From Paraburkholderia ferrariae NBRC 106233 (GTDB taxonomy: Bacteria > Pseudomonadota > Gammaproteobacteria > Burkholderiales > Burkholderiaceae): a stretch of DNA of 64,000 bases. The notes under the pieces were generated by a model. The model searched no databases, was not told where the DNA came from, and worked only from the letters and a program-made list of their open reading frames with translations. The stretch is taken from contig NZ_BAYB01000034.1 of NCBI RefSeq assembly GCF_000685035.1, positions 39,466-103,465 of the forward strand, in the 5' to 3' direction. Below, one piece after another: positions 51,946 to 59,627 of this stretch (within the stretch, counting starts at the first letter, position 1; the number at the start of each line of letters is the position of its first letter). A program made the position numbers and the translations under genes.

Positions 51946-54837
51946 TCACCTGGAAAGCAGGTTCAGCGACCTGGATCGCGCCAGCGCCGATGCTCGATTC
52001 TTTACCCCGAGTTTTGCGTACAGGTTGTACAAATGCCACTTGACCGTTGCGACCGACAACGACAACCTGTCCGCTATTTCCTTGTTCGACAAACCTGCTT
52101 CGATCAAGCCGAGAAGTTCCAGTTCACGTGTCGTCGGGGCCTCACCGACAAGGCCGACGTTCTCGAGCGCATGCATCTGCTCGAGAACCGGGTTACCGGT
52201 TACCTTCAGTCCAGAGCAGATTTCGGTAAAGAATCGTCGCTCCTCCTCGGTTACAAACGGCCAGTCCTTAGGTCGGGTGTCGTTCACAAGCCCTGCAATC
52301 AAATCCGGACGGTCACGGAACGGTCGAATGTAGCGACGGCGCGCCGCCAATGATATAGCGCGTGTGAGATGGCGTGCGGCCGAGACGGAGTCATGCGTAC
52401 AGTGGCTTAGGTGCGCTTGATTCAGCGCCAGTTCGATCAACCGACCAGTTCGTCCCTGCGCCCGTGCTCGCACGGATTCGCAACCAATCAGCGCGGTGGC
52501 CTGCCTGAATTTTCCGGATGCGACTTGTAAATCCAGGACCGTCATCTCAATCAGGTCTCTTATGGTTGCGTCATGTGCGACATGGACATCACTCATCAGA
52601 CCTTCGCTCCCCAACCGCACGCCAAGGGACGCAGCCTCTTCCAGTGCTTCGTCCAGACGCCCAAGTTGGACGAGTCGGCGCGCGATGAAGCACGACAACA
52701 TCATGCTCAATCGGGATGGATAGACTGATGCCATTTTCCTGAGCACCGGCAGCGTAATGCGATCAGTGTCGTAACCATCCCATAGCTTTACGGCAGCGTC
52801 GAGCCCATGTGCGGTCGTGTCGATAATCCCGTGCGAGACCACCTTCCGCAGACCACGTCCGAGCAGTTGCTCAGCCTCTTCGCGCAGGCCCATCTCAACC
52901 GCGCACTTGGCCGCAAGCATGGCGAGCGTGCTGCATATGCCAGCCGTGTCGCCGAGTTCTCTGGTAGCCAGTCGAAGCGCGTCCGTCAGTTCGCGCCAGG
53001 CCGCAGCGTAGTCGCCTTCGCGCAACGGGATCAATGCATTAATGGCTGACACCCAGCCTTGCCCGTACGCACTGCTCGATTGGGAGATGCTCGCAAGCGC
53101 AATTCGAGTCATATGCCGCGCATCGGTTAAGCGGCACTCGTTGACATCGTGAATGGCACCCGCGCATGCGACCGTCGCAACATCAAACGGCGCGTCCATC
53201 ATCGTCAACGTATCGCGCTCCGCAGCGTCCAGCCATTGCTGCGCTTGCGGTTTCACCGTTTCAAGGTGATCCGTATAAACGTCAATGGCGAGACGGATGA
53301 CCTCTATTCGGCGGCCTATATGCGCTAGATCGACACTATTGGTGCATTCTTCCTCGTGCGCCTTCTGCAGCCGCTTCATCAGGCGCGCCATCTCCTGCCG
53401 CGCAAGTTCGTAGCGACGGCTAAAGACGAGAGCCCAAACATACCAGTAATCCGTCTCCCAGCCTCCGTATTCGCCAAGCACGTGCAACTGCTCGACCCAA
53501 CGCAGATAGCGATGCAGGTAACCCATGTTGCTGACGAAGTCAGGCGCACTACGCTCCACGATCTGCGCGGCAAACGTGACTTCGTGAGCGGCAAGCGCGT
53601 AGTCAATCGCATCTGCACAGCGCAACTGCTTGTCGCAGCACACGGCGGCTCTCAAGAGGATGGCTTGGCGATCGTGTGCAGGCATGCTGTGTACAGCCTG
53701 GTCAGCCAGGTACTCGCGAAATAGGTTATGTAAGCGGAATCGCTGACGCCCTTCGACTGGTATGAGAAATACGTTGTGCTTCCACAAATAGACCAGATGC
53801 TTTGAACTGTCCGAATCCCCTGTTGCCTCTTCCGCAAGCAGCGCGTCGAAATCACGCAGTAGCGAAAGCTTGAGCAGAAATGCACGCAATTGAGGATCAA
53901 AGCCTTTCAGCACCTGCGAGTTGAGCAACGTTGCGAGATCCTGATCCGCGCCAGAAAAAGCCGCCAGCGTTGCTTCCGGGTCCGAGGACGAAGCCAAAAG
54001 GATTTGCATCAACCGGACCGCTGCCGGCCAGCCTTCGGTATGGCGGACAACTTTATCGATGGCCGCACCTGTTAGCTTCGCGCACAGCGCGACGCCGAAC
54101 ATTTCGCGTACTCCGGTCGCATCGAGGCTTAAGTGCTCCGTCCCATATTCCACTGACAGGCCTTCCAGTTTGCTGCGGACTATTTCAACAGGAGGGGTCT
54201 CGGCGCTAGACAGTACCAACCGGACCGATGATGGAGTGCGAAAGACAAGCCCATTCAGGAGGTCGGCTAAAGCGGGATCCTCGCAATAGTCCAGGTTGTC
54301 GACGAAAAGGGTGACGGGCATAGGCAAACGCTGCATCCTGCGCACGACCCGCTCGATCCGCTCTGCCGCCAGTTCGCTCCCTTCATGCATCATCTGAAGC
54401 GCATCAAACGAACTGTGTTCCCCGCCCGACGCATCGAGCCGAGCCTCCAGGTAGCCCAGCAGGCGGTCGATCGTTAGGTCGCGGTCGTCATGAGAAAACC
54501 ACCAGCAGACCATTTCCGACCGGACACTGTCGCAATAGAGCTTGCTGAGCAACACAGTCTTCCCGTACCCAATTGGCGCAACCACCGAAGTGAGCTTTGG
54601 CGGCCGTTCGCGCTGTTCTTGCCATGCTGTAAAAGCGGCAGTCCGGATAACCGGGAATGAAAAGATAGGCGGTTGCGCGGAAGTCGCGCCGTGACCTGGG
54701 GGCCAGTCCATTCCGTCACGCGGGGGCGAGAGCGTTTCAGGACACGCATCAGCTGGCGATTGAGCTTCGTCGCCTAAAACGAGTATCCCTGTCCCTGCAT
54801 TATGTAAAATGGGGCCATATTCAACTTTCGCTACCAC
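51946..54837 (-). CDS. LAL (MalT/AlkS-type) LuxR-family transcriptional activator
   Basis: Large ATP-dependent activator, 963 residues. The N-terminal STAND ATPase has Walker A in APIGYGKTVLLSKL and a Walker B-like LFVDNLDYCED; a long helical repeat region (about 400-870) follows, and the C-terminal LuxR HTH is TTRELELLGLIEAGLSNKEI then SVATVKWHLYNLYAKLGV. The GTG at 54837 is chosen because AGGAGG lies four bases before it; a GTG at 54879 is possible. AlkS of Pseudomonas, which activates alkane genes, is of this family. It lies upstream of the hydroxylase on the same strand, separated by the TnpB remnant. Confidence 0.93.
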   Translation of the reverse strand: MVAKVEYGPILHNAGTGILVLGDEAQSPADACPETLSPPRDGMDWPPGHGATSAQPPIFSFPVIRTAAFTAWQEQRERPPKLTSVVAPIGYGKTVLLSKLYCDSVRSEMVCWWFSHDDRDLTIDRLLGYLEARLDASGGEHSSFDALQMMHEGSELAAERIERVVRRMQRLPMPVTLFVDNLDYCEDPALADLLNGLVFRTPSSVRLVLSSAETPPVEIVRSKLEGLSVEYGTEHLSLDATGVREMFGVALCAKLTGAAIDKVVRHTEGWPAAVRLMQILLASSSDPEATLAAFSGADQDLATLLNSQVLKGFDPQLRAFLLKLSLLRDFDALLAEEATGDSDSSKHLVYLWKHNVFLIPVEGRQRFRLHNLFREYLADQAVHSMPAHDRQAILLRAAVCCDKQLRCADAIDYALAAHEVTFAAQIVERSAPDFVSNMGYLHRYLRWVEQLHVLGEYGGWETDYWYVWALVFSRRYELARQEMARLMKRLQKAHEEECTNSVDLAHIGRRIEVIRLAIDVYTDHLETVKPQAQQWLDAAERDTLTMMDAPFDVATVACAGAIHDVNECRLTDARHMTRIALASISQSSSAYGQGWVSAINALIPLREGDYAAAWRELTDALRLATRELGDTAGICSTLAMLAAKCAVEMGLREEAEQLLGRGLRKVVSHGIIDTTAHGLDAAVKLWDGYDTDRITLPVLRKMASVYPSRLSMMLSCFIARRLVQLGRLDEALEEAASLGVRLGSEGLMSDVHVAHDATIRDLIEMTVLDLQVASGKFRQATALIGCESVRARAQGRTGRLIELALNQAHLSHCTHDSVSAARHLTRAISLAARRRYIRPFRDRPDLIAGLVNDTRPKDWPFVTEEERRFFTEICSGLKVTGNPVLEQMHALENVGLVGEAPTTRELELLGLIEAGLSNKEIADRLSLSVATVKWHLYNLYAKLGVKNRASALARSRSLNLLSR

Positions 54838-55114
54838 GCGTCCTCCTGGACTGCACGCCGATTGTCTTCTGAATGCCACCGGTCGTGCATTTGTCTCCGT
54901 TACTATTTATGCACCTTGGATGTATGTTAAACATCCCATCAAAATTCACAACGAACCCCATACTTTTGTATTGGAGGTTGGGTTTGGCGCGCAGCTGAAG
55001 TGCTGTTTTCAGAAAGTCATCGTTCGGGTCAGATGTGACCTCGGGCATCCCTGCGGCCCATCCTCTCAAGAGGTCTTTTGACAATCAACGACCTGAAGCG
55101 CTGTCAGTGGCCGA

Positions 55115-55942
55115 CTAGAGATCAAAGCGCGGTGTACGTCTTTCGCGCTGGGCGGCCACCGCCTCTGCGAGATCGCGTGATAGCAGCGTGGCAGCATTCC
55201 AATCCGCAACTTGGCGCAATCCATCTGCGACGCCGTGATCGCGTGCGTAGAGCATCGCCCGCTTCGTGCCCCGCAACGCTAGCGCCGGCTTGGCCGCCAA
55301 CTCGGTGGCGAGAACGCGCACGGCCTGCATTAACGCGCCTGCTGTTTCGAAGAGGCCACTGACCAGACCAATATGTTCTGCATGAGCACCGTCGAATTCG
55401 CGTGCCGTATAAACCAGCTCACGCGCCCGGCCATCCCCAACTAGCTGTGGCAACCGTTGCAGCACTCCCAGATCCGCAGTTACCGCAAGATCGAGCTCCT
55501 TTACACATAGCCGCGCATCACGGGTGGCGTAACGAAGGTCACATGCACAGGCAATGTCCATGGCGCCACCAAAGCACACTCCATGCAGCGCCGCGATCAC
55601 GGGCACCCGGCAACGCTCGATCGAGCTGACGCAGTCTTGCAAATCCTCGATCCATCGCCCGAGCCGCTCACGATCACGGCCGGCGCAGCCAGTACCCGCA
55701 CCGCAGTTGCCGTAAAGATCCGCCAACACGGATAAGTCAATTCCGGCACAGAAATGCGCGCCCTCCCCGTTCAGCACCGCTACTCGCACGTCGGGACGCT
55801 CGTCGAGAGCGTCGAAAACGGTTCGCAAGGCGTGCCACCCGGCCACATTCAGCGCGTTGGCCCGTTCGGGACGTGCCAACGTGACCCAAGCCACGCCGTC
55901 TTCCACCGCAACGCGTACACCAGAGTTGTTCGTCGCATTCAT
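55115..55942 (-). CDS. Delta(3,5)-delta(2,4)-dienoyl-CoA isomerase-like (ECH1-type crotonase)
   Basis: The 275-residue protein has the crotonase oxyanion hole in HFCAGIDLSVLADL and AALHGVCFGGAMDIACACDL. The segment LCVKELDLAVTADLGVLQRL matches the ECH1 active site, where Glu and Asp (KE.D and AD.G) shift the diene. The C terminus reads RAMLYARDHGVADGLRQVADWNAATL, again as in ECH1. With the 2,4-dienoyl-CoA reductase-like gene at 36.4 kb, it would allow removal of double bonds at odd positions. It lies 277 bp upstream of the LAL regulator gene on the same strand. Confidence 0.87.
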   Translation of the reverse strand: MNATNNSGVRVAVEDGVAWVTLARPERANALNVAGWHALRTVFDALDERPDVRVAVLNGEGAHFCAGIDLSVLADLYGNCGAGTGCAGRDRERLGRWIEDLQDCVSSIERCRVPVIAALHGVCFGGAMDIACACDLRYATRDARLCVKELDLAVTADLGVLQRLPQLVGDGRARELVYTAREFDGAHAEHIGLVSGLFETAGALMQAVRVLATELAAKPALALRGTKRAMLYARDHGVADGLRQVADWNAATLLSRDLAEAVAAQRERRTPRFDL

Positions 55943-56304
55943 GACACAACGGCCACTAAAGCGGCGAACGCAAATAGCTGCCGCGAGGGATTAGCAATCG
56001 GTAGCATCGATGTGTACCTCGGTGGATGGAGGTGGTCATACAACGGCGCGCCATTGGCACGACGCAGCCTCATCTTCCCCGGCCACCACGTCAGCGTCCC
56101 CATACGGAAGTCGGGCCTGCAGCCCGGTCTCATGCCCTCGAACCAGACAGCGTCGATCCTCACCGGCACCCCGACTTCTGGCTGGGGTAGCGAAATACCC
56201 GTTGGCCAGCAACGCCTGTACCGTGCGCCGGGAGAGCGCGAGCTGGCATGCGTCTCCATGCACTGCGATTATCGGTACGACAGACTCAAGAACACACCGG
56301 GTGA
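55943..56304. other. 362-bp stretch without a recognisable gene
   Basis: Several frames are open on both strands, but none gives a motif I recognise, and none has a convincing start and ribosome site. It separates the dienoyl-CoA isomerase gene from the PIWI-like fragment and may hold decayed sequence. Confidence 0.5.
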
Positions 56305-56535
56305 ACTGGTGGAACAGGAGGCCGCGCTCCGCTCGTCATTCGCCGTCATGCGGGCACAACGGATCTTATGACCCTCGCGGAGGAAGTTCTGGGTTTTTCG
56401 AAAATGAACTTCAACGGCTTTGATCTGTACGGACAGCTTCCGGCCACGATCGAGACCTCGCGTCGTGTTGCCGGGATCGGTGCCTTGCTCGACCGTTTTG
56501 CGGACCGCTCCTATGACTACCGGCTTTTCACGTAA
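56305..56535 (+). pseudogene. C-terminal fragment of a PIWI/Argonaute-like protein
   Basis: After an in-frame stop at 56302-56304 the plus strand reads PLVIRRHAGTTDLMTLAEEV, then LGFSKMNFNGFDLYGQLPAT, then RVAGIGALLDRF and SYDYRLF, ending at 56535. The order of a PLxIxxHxG segment, a LxxSKMNxN segment and a LPATI segment matches the end of the PIWI domain of prokaryotic Argonautes. An ATG at 56368 could start a 55-residue peptide, but the match begins before it, so this is best read as a 3' relic of a long gene. The catalytic tetrad regions are not in the window. Confidence 0.5.
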
Positions 56536-56642
56536 TTTTCCAGGTCAGGACATTTTCTGCCCTGCACCCTTCAGTACCTCGGTCTTCAGATCCGCCTCGT
56601 GAGCATCGCCTGTTTCCGATATTCGAGAAGGCATGTTCATTT

Positions 56643-56909
56643 CTAGCGAGCGACGTGCCGGGCGAGTTGCTGGCGAATGCGCGCCAGATAGTAGTCGCCG
56701 ACCGAGTGGTCGGCGACCTGTCCAGGCGTGACGTGATGCATTGCTGGCCGGCGCACACCGAGATAGCGGTAAAGCGCCGACACGAAAGGCTTATGGGTTT
56801 GCCCAAGCTGTCGGGCAGCACGTTCGACACGTGTATCACCTGCCTGCTGTCGAAGCCACACCAGCGCCTCGCGGTCAGCTTCGTTCACGATCCTCACCAG
56901 ATGTTCCAT
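56643..56909 (-). CDS. Small unknown protein under tandem LexA boxes
   Basis: The 88-residue product is basic and predicted mostly helical, beginning MEHLVRIVNEADREALVWLR, with QQAGDTRVERAARQLGQTHK in the middle and a C-terminal DYYLARIRQQLARHVAR. I recognise no family; the segment VERAARQLGQTHKPFVSALY could be a helix-turn-helix. AGGTG lies eight bases before the ATG at 56909. Two CTGT-N8-ACAG sites sit directly upstream, so expression in the SOS response is likely. A longer frame to 56990 would include the boxes and is rejected. Confidence 0.6.
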   Translation of the reverse strand: MEHLVRIVNEADREALVWLRQQAGDTRVERAARQLGQTHKPFVSALYRYLGVRRPAMHHVTPGQVADHSVGDYYLARIRQQLARHVAR

Positions 56910-56917
56910 ACACGTGC

Positions 56918-56955
56918 ACCTGTATAAAAACACAGTACTGTTAATATATACAGGT
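56918..56955 (-). promoter_or_regulatory. Two tandem LexA (SOS) boxes
   Basis: Site 1 has CTGT at 56920-56923 and ACAG at 56932-56935; site 2 has CTGT at 56938-56941 and ACAG at 56950-56953. Both fit CTGT-N8-ACAG, and site 2 with flanks (TACTGTTAATATATACAGGT) is very close to the consensus TACTGTATATATATACAGTA. Their centres are 18 bp apart. Site 1 ends about 9 bp before the ATG of the small gene at 56643-56909. LexA binding is inferred. Confidence 0.75.
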
Positions 56956-57063
56956 TTTCGCCCGACTGCAACGACGATCGGGCTGCTCATCCCCGCTTTC
57001 TAAGGCAGCAGCCAATTGTTCGGGGCTTGCTCGGAAGAATGGTTGCTGGCCAGCCGTCTGCAG

Positions 57064-57091
57064 AGTAAACTAAGTTCAGTAAACTAAGTTT
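57064..57091 (+). promoter_or_regulatory. Operator-like direct repeats before the antitoxin gene
   Basis: AGTAAACTAAGTT occurs twice in tandem (57064-57076 and 57078-57090), and the second copy ends in a perfect palindrome AAACTAAGTTT (57081-57091). The repeat ends 12 bp before the ATG at 57104 and includes the likely promoter. Phd/YefM antitoxins bind repeated palindromes of this kind to repress their own operon. Confidence 0.6.
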
Positions 57092-57103
57092 AGGAGTGCA
57101 ACC

Positions 57104-57355
57104 ATGCACATCTACAACATCCATGATGCCAAGACCAATCTGTCGCGGCTCATTGAGGAAACTGTGAATGGCGGTGAGCCGTTCGTGATCGCCAAGGCTG
57201 GCAAGCCGCTGGTCAAGGTCGTGCGGATTGATGTTGAGCCCGGAAAGTCACCCCGGCGTATCGGTTTTATGAAGGGGCAGATTAAGGTCCCGGCTGACTT
57301 TGACACTATGGGTGCTGATGAGATCGCCGGTATGTTTGAGGGCAAGGCGACATGA
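57104..57355 (+). CDS. Antitoxin, Phd/YefM family
   Basis: The 83-residue product starts with the family's DNA-binding fold: YNIHDAKTNLSRLIEETVNG, then EPFVIAKAGKPLVKVV. The C-terminal half (about 50-83) would wrap the toxin. TAGGAG precedes the ATG. The stop overlaps the toxin start in ATGA, the usual coupling. It probably autoregulates through the tandem repeats upstream. Confidence 0.92.
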   Translation: MHIYNIHDAKTNLSRLIEETVNGGEPFVIAKAGKPLVKVVRIDVEPGKSPRRIGFMKGQIKVPADFDTMGADEIAGMFEGKAT

Positions 57356-57741
57356 AGCTGTTGCTCGACACCCACCTGCTGGTCTGGGCCGCCGTCGATG
57401 ATCCTGCACTGCCTGATGAAGCACGCGTGGCGATCGAGGACATTGAAAATGTCTTGTACTTCAGCGTCGCGAGCCTGTGGGAAATCGTGATCAAGAGTGC
57501 GCTGGGACGTGACGATTTTCAGGTCGATGCACGCGTGCTCCGCCGAAACCTGCTTGACGCCGGCTATGAGGAATTGTCCATCGAAGCCCAGCACGCATTC
57601 GAAGTCGCAGCCCTCCCGCCGCTGCACAAAGATCCGTTTGACCGGCTACTTGTCGGCCAGGCGATGGCCGAAGGCATCATGCTGCTCACCCATGATGAAC
57701 AGATAAAGCGATACGAGTTCGCTCCGGTCCGGTACGTCTAG
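57352..57741 (+). CDS. PIN-domain toxin (VapC-like ribonuclease)
   Basis: The 129-residue protein has the four acidic PIN positions: Asp in LLLDTHLLVW, Glu in SLWEIVIKS, Asp in KDPFDRLLVGQA and Asp in LTHDEQI. PIN toxins of this group are Mg-dependent ribonucleases. Coupled to the antitoxin by ATGA overlap. The stop codon lies one base from the probable end of an IS256-family remnant, but the C terminus (YEFAPVRYV) looks normal, so the toxin appears intact. Confidence 0.92.
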   Translation: MKLLLDTHLLVWAAVDDPALPDEARVAIEDIENVLYFSVASLWEIVIKSALGRDDFQVDARVLRRNLLDAGYEELSIEAQHAFEVAALPPLHKDPFDRLLVGQAMAEGIMLLTHDEQIKRYEFAPVRYV

Positions 57742-58009
57742 GAACCTGTCCGCATTTTTGTGGGCGAGGCGGTTCAAGGAATCGTTACCCGCGAGCCTGC
57801 GTGAATCGGTCACCAAACAGAATAGCAAACTGGTTCATGGCCGATTTCCGGTCGAAGGCAGCGCGAACAGATTTTGCCAGGACATTGCGTAGCGCCAGCC
57901 AGAGCAGCTTGATGGCAGCCTCGTCGTTCGGGACGTGACCGCGGGTCTTGATGATCTTGCGTAACTGCATGTTCAGGCTCTCAATGGCGTTCGTTGTGTA
58001 GCCGCCCAC
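57742..58009 (-). mobile_element. IS256-family transposase 3' remnant with element end
   Basis: The frame at 57785-58009 reads GGYTTNAIESLNMQLRKIIK, then TRGHVPNDEAAIKLLWLALRN, the conserved C-terminal region of IS256/Mutator transposases. GGAACCTGTCCGCA at 57743-57756 is plausible as the terminal inverted repeat. About 320 codons of the 5' part are gone and the remnant joins a small membrane gene near 58010. The element is not functional. Confidence 0.82.
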
Positions 58010-58083
58010 GTCTTCATAACGAATGCAAGACTTGCAAGTAATATTGTGACGATAGGCAGTATGAGGTCGATATCAACACTCAT
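57973..58083 (-). pseudogene. Small membrane gene truncated by the IS256 remnant
   Basis: An ATG at 58083 starts MSVDIDLILPIVTILLASLA followed by FVMKT, a normal N-terminal TM segment. After about 24 codons the frame runs into transposase DNA in a different frame and stops at 57973, giving a 36-residue fusion. It lies 77 bp after the 272-residue unknown gene on the same strand. The lost gene may have been a partner of that gene. Confidence 0.55.
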
Positions 58084-58160
58084 ACCGTACCGCCTTTCCT
58101 TTGGGCGCGGTAGCATCGTTCTCCAGTTCCAAGAATTTCTATGCAACGCAGCGGGGTTGT

Positions 58161-58979
58161 TTACCGCCTTATACGTCCGGACAGAATTTCAGCACGAAGA
58201 TCCACACCAGTAGATCGAGCAAATTCATCCATTGAGTTCCATCGACGTGTTCCATCGGGCAGCCCAAAATAGAGTTCGCTTTCTTTCGGATCGTCATCCA
58301 TTTTTGTCGAGCCGATAGCACCTGAGGCTTTCCACGCCATTGCGACCAAGGTTGTCTTTCCTGTGGGCGACACATTTAACACGCGAATCCAGGCTGCATG
58401 TTCCCCAAGCGGTGCGGTGTTGTCCCGCTGCTCAGCATCCACAACCGAACCCTTGGGCGCCCATCCGACGAGCACAATCTTTGTTACTTTTCCAGAAGAA
58501 TCGAGCTGCTCCTGCCTCTGGACCTTTCCGCCGAGGAGTCTGAATCGTGCCAAAGGAATATGAGAGTTCGCCGGGAAAAATTCTGAAATTACCCAATCAC
58601 CGCCCGAAGAGACAATCGGAACGTCCCGCCGTCGGGCGTAACCATACACCCCACTGAGGTGGGACAAAATTGAGCGAGGAACAAGGGAGTTCGGAAAATA
58701 ATATCGAGCCGGCTTAAAGTCATTTGTCTCCGATCTGATCGAATTCTCCGCGTTCATATCCAAGGCTAGCTGCCGGGGCTCGATAGTCAGTGATACGAGC
58801 CGAGGCCCCTCAATTTTCGCGAAATAAGGTGGCTTGGATGATTCGATAATTTCCGGAGTTGCCGATGCTTGATTTGAAATTCCCAACGAAATTATAGCCA
58901 GAATAAAGGTATAAATTTCCAGGCTGTAGCTAACATGGTTAAAGACCTTCCCAATACGTACAATAAATTTCACTTTCAT
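58161..58979 (-). CDS. Hypothetical exported or membrane-anchored protein, AT-rich
   Basis: No family is recognised in the 272-residue product. A hydrophobic segment at about residues 20-40 (EIYTFILAIISLGI, followed by SNQASA) is a signal peptide or anchor. The rest looks globular, with GWAPKGSVVDAEQRDNTAPL and a C-terminal GLPDGTRRWNSMDEFARSTG. The codon pattern is more AT-rich than that of the surrounding genome, which points to recent transfer. The neighbouring downstream membrane gene is truncated by an IS256 remnant. GGTGAG precedes the ATG. Confidence 0.6.
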   Translation of the reverse strand: MKVKFIVRIGKVFNHVSYSLEIYTFILAIISLGISNQASATPEIIESSKPPYFAKIEGPRLVSLTIEPRQLALDMNAENSIRSETNDFKPARYYFPNSLVPRSILSHLSGVYGYARRRDVPIVSSGGDWVISEFFPANSHIPLARFRLLGGKVQRQEQLDSSGKVTKIVLVGWAPKGSVVDAEQRDNTAPLGEHAAWIRVLNVSPTGKTTLVAMAWKASGAIGSTKMDDDPKESELYFGLPDGTRRWNSMDEFARSTGVDLRAEILSGRIRR

Positions 58980-59084
58980 ATACTCACCACCGCCAATTTC
59001 ATGTAGCTGATTTTAGTTTTCAAAACGTGACAGTCCTGCATCTCTCTGAACCACGCAGAATTAGCCGCTTGTGCATTTCACGCG

Positions 59085-59330
59085 CTACCGGCAGACACCG
59101 ATCAAGTTTCTCTTCCATTTTTTCGACATAATTTTCTTCGTATAGGCGAAAAATAATAGATCATACGAAGAAATACGTTTGGCCCAATGGATGGCCATAT
59201 CAAGAAGGTCGTCATGCTTGGTGACATGATTTATAAGGTTATATTCGAGCGCGGTCAGGGCACCAATTTCTCCGCAGCCATATACAAGCTCTGCCATAAC
59301 ATTCGCGGATACCACCTCGCGTATGAGCAT
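59085..59330 (-). CDS. Possible small gene or remnant, unknown
   Basis: An 81-codon frame reads VSANVMAELVYGCGEIGALT, then ALEYNLINHVTKHDDLLDMA and a basic C terminus KKIMSKKWKRN. The composition is protein-like and AT-rich like the neighbour, but no family or ribosome site is evident. It could be the end of a longer decayed gene, since the frame is open upstream without another good start. The stretch 59331-59528 shows no gene. Confidence 0.3.
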   Translation of the reverse strand: MLIREVVSANVMAELVYGCGEIGALTALEYNLINHVTKHDDLLDMAIHWAKRISSYDLLFFAYTKKIMSKKWKRNLIGVCR

Positions 59331-59528
59331 TGCCCCAATCGCGCATCCTATCTATATCGTCTCGTTTCGTCTGGACTTTCTTACCGCGACAGAACCATAA
59401 AACTTCCCGGCAACTGCCAGGACTGATTGCCCGCGACCCAGGTGCGGGCCACCGGCAGTCCTGCAACCGGCTAACTCGCTTATCTATTCATCCCTCTTCC
59501 CAAACCAGCTTTCTAAAAAATTACTAGA

Positions 59529-59547
59529 AATGATAGTGATTCGCATT
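59529..59547 (+). promoter_or_regulatory. Fur-box-like site before the TonB receptor
   Basis: AATGATAGTGATTCGCATT matches the repeated-hexamer Fur consensus (built of NATWAT units, as in GATAATGATAATCATTATC) at most positions. It lies 81 bp before the receptor ATG. Iron-dependent repression would be expected for a siderophore receptor. Confidence 0.55.
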
Positions 59548-59627
59548 TAGAATTCGATCCCCGTGGCAATAGGGGCAAAACATCAGCACGCCGCGACTTC
59601 CATCGCGGCCCAGGAAACGGGGAAGAA

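Noticed and set aside
54821..55084. 87-codon minus-strand frame in the gap before the LAL regulator
   Set aside because: It overlaps the regulator's start in another frame, has no ribosome site and no recognised motif; the gap is more likely the regulator's promoter.
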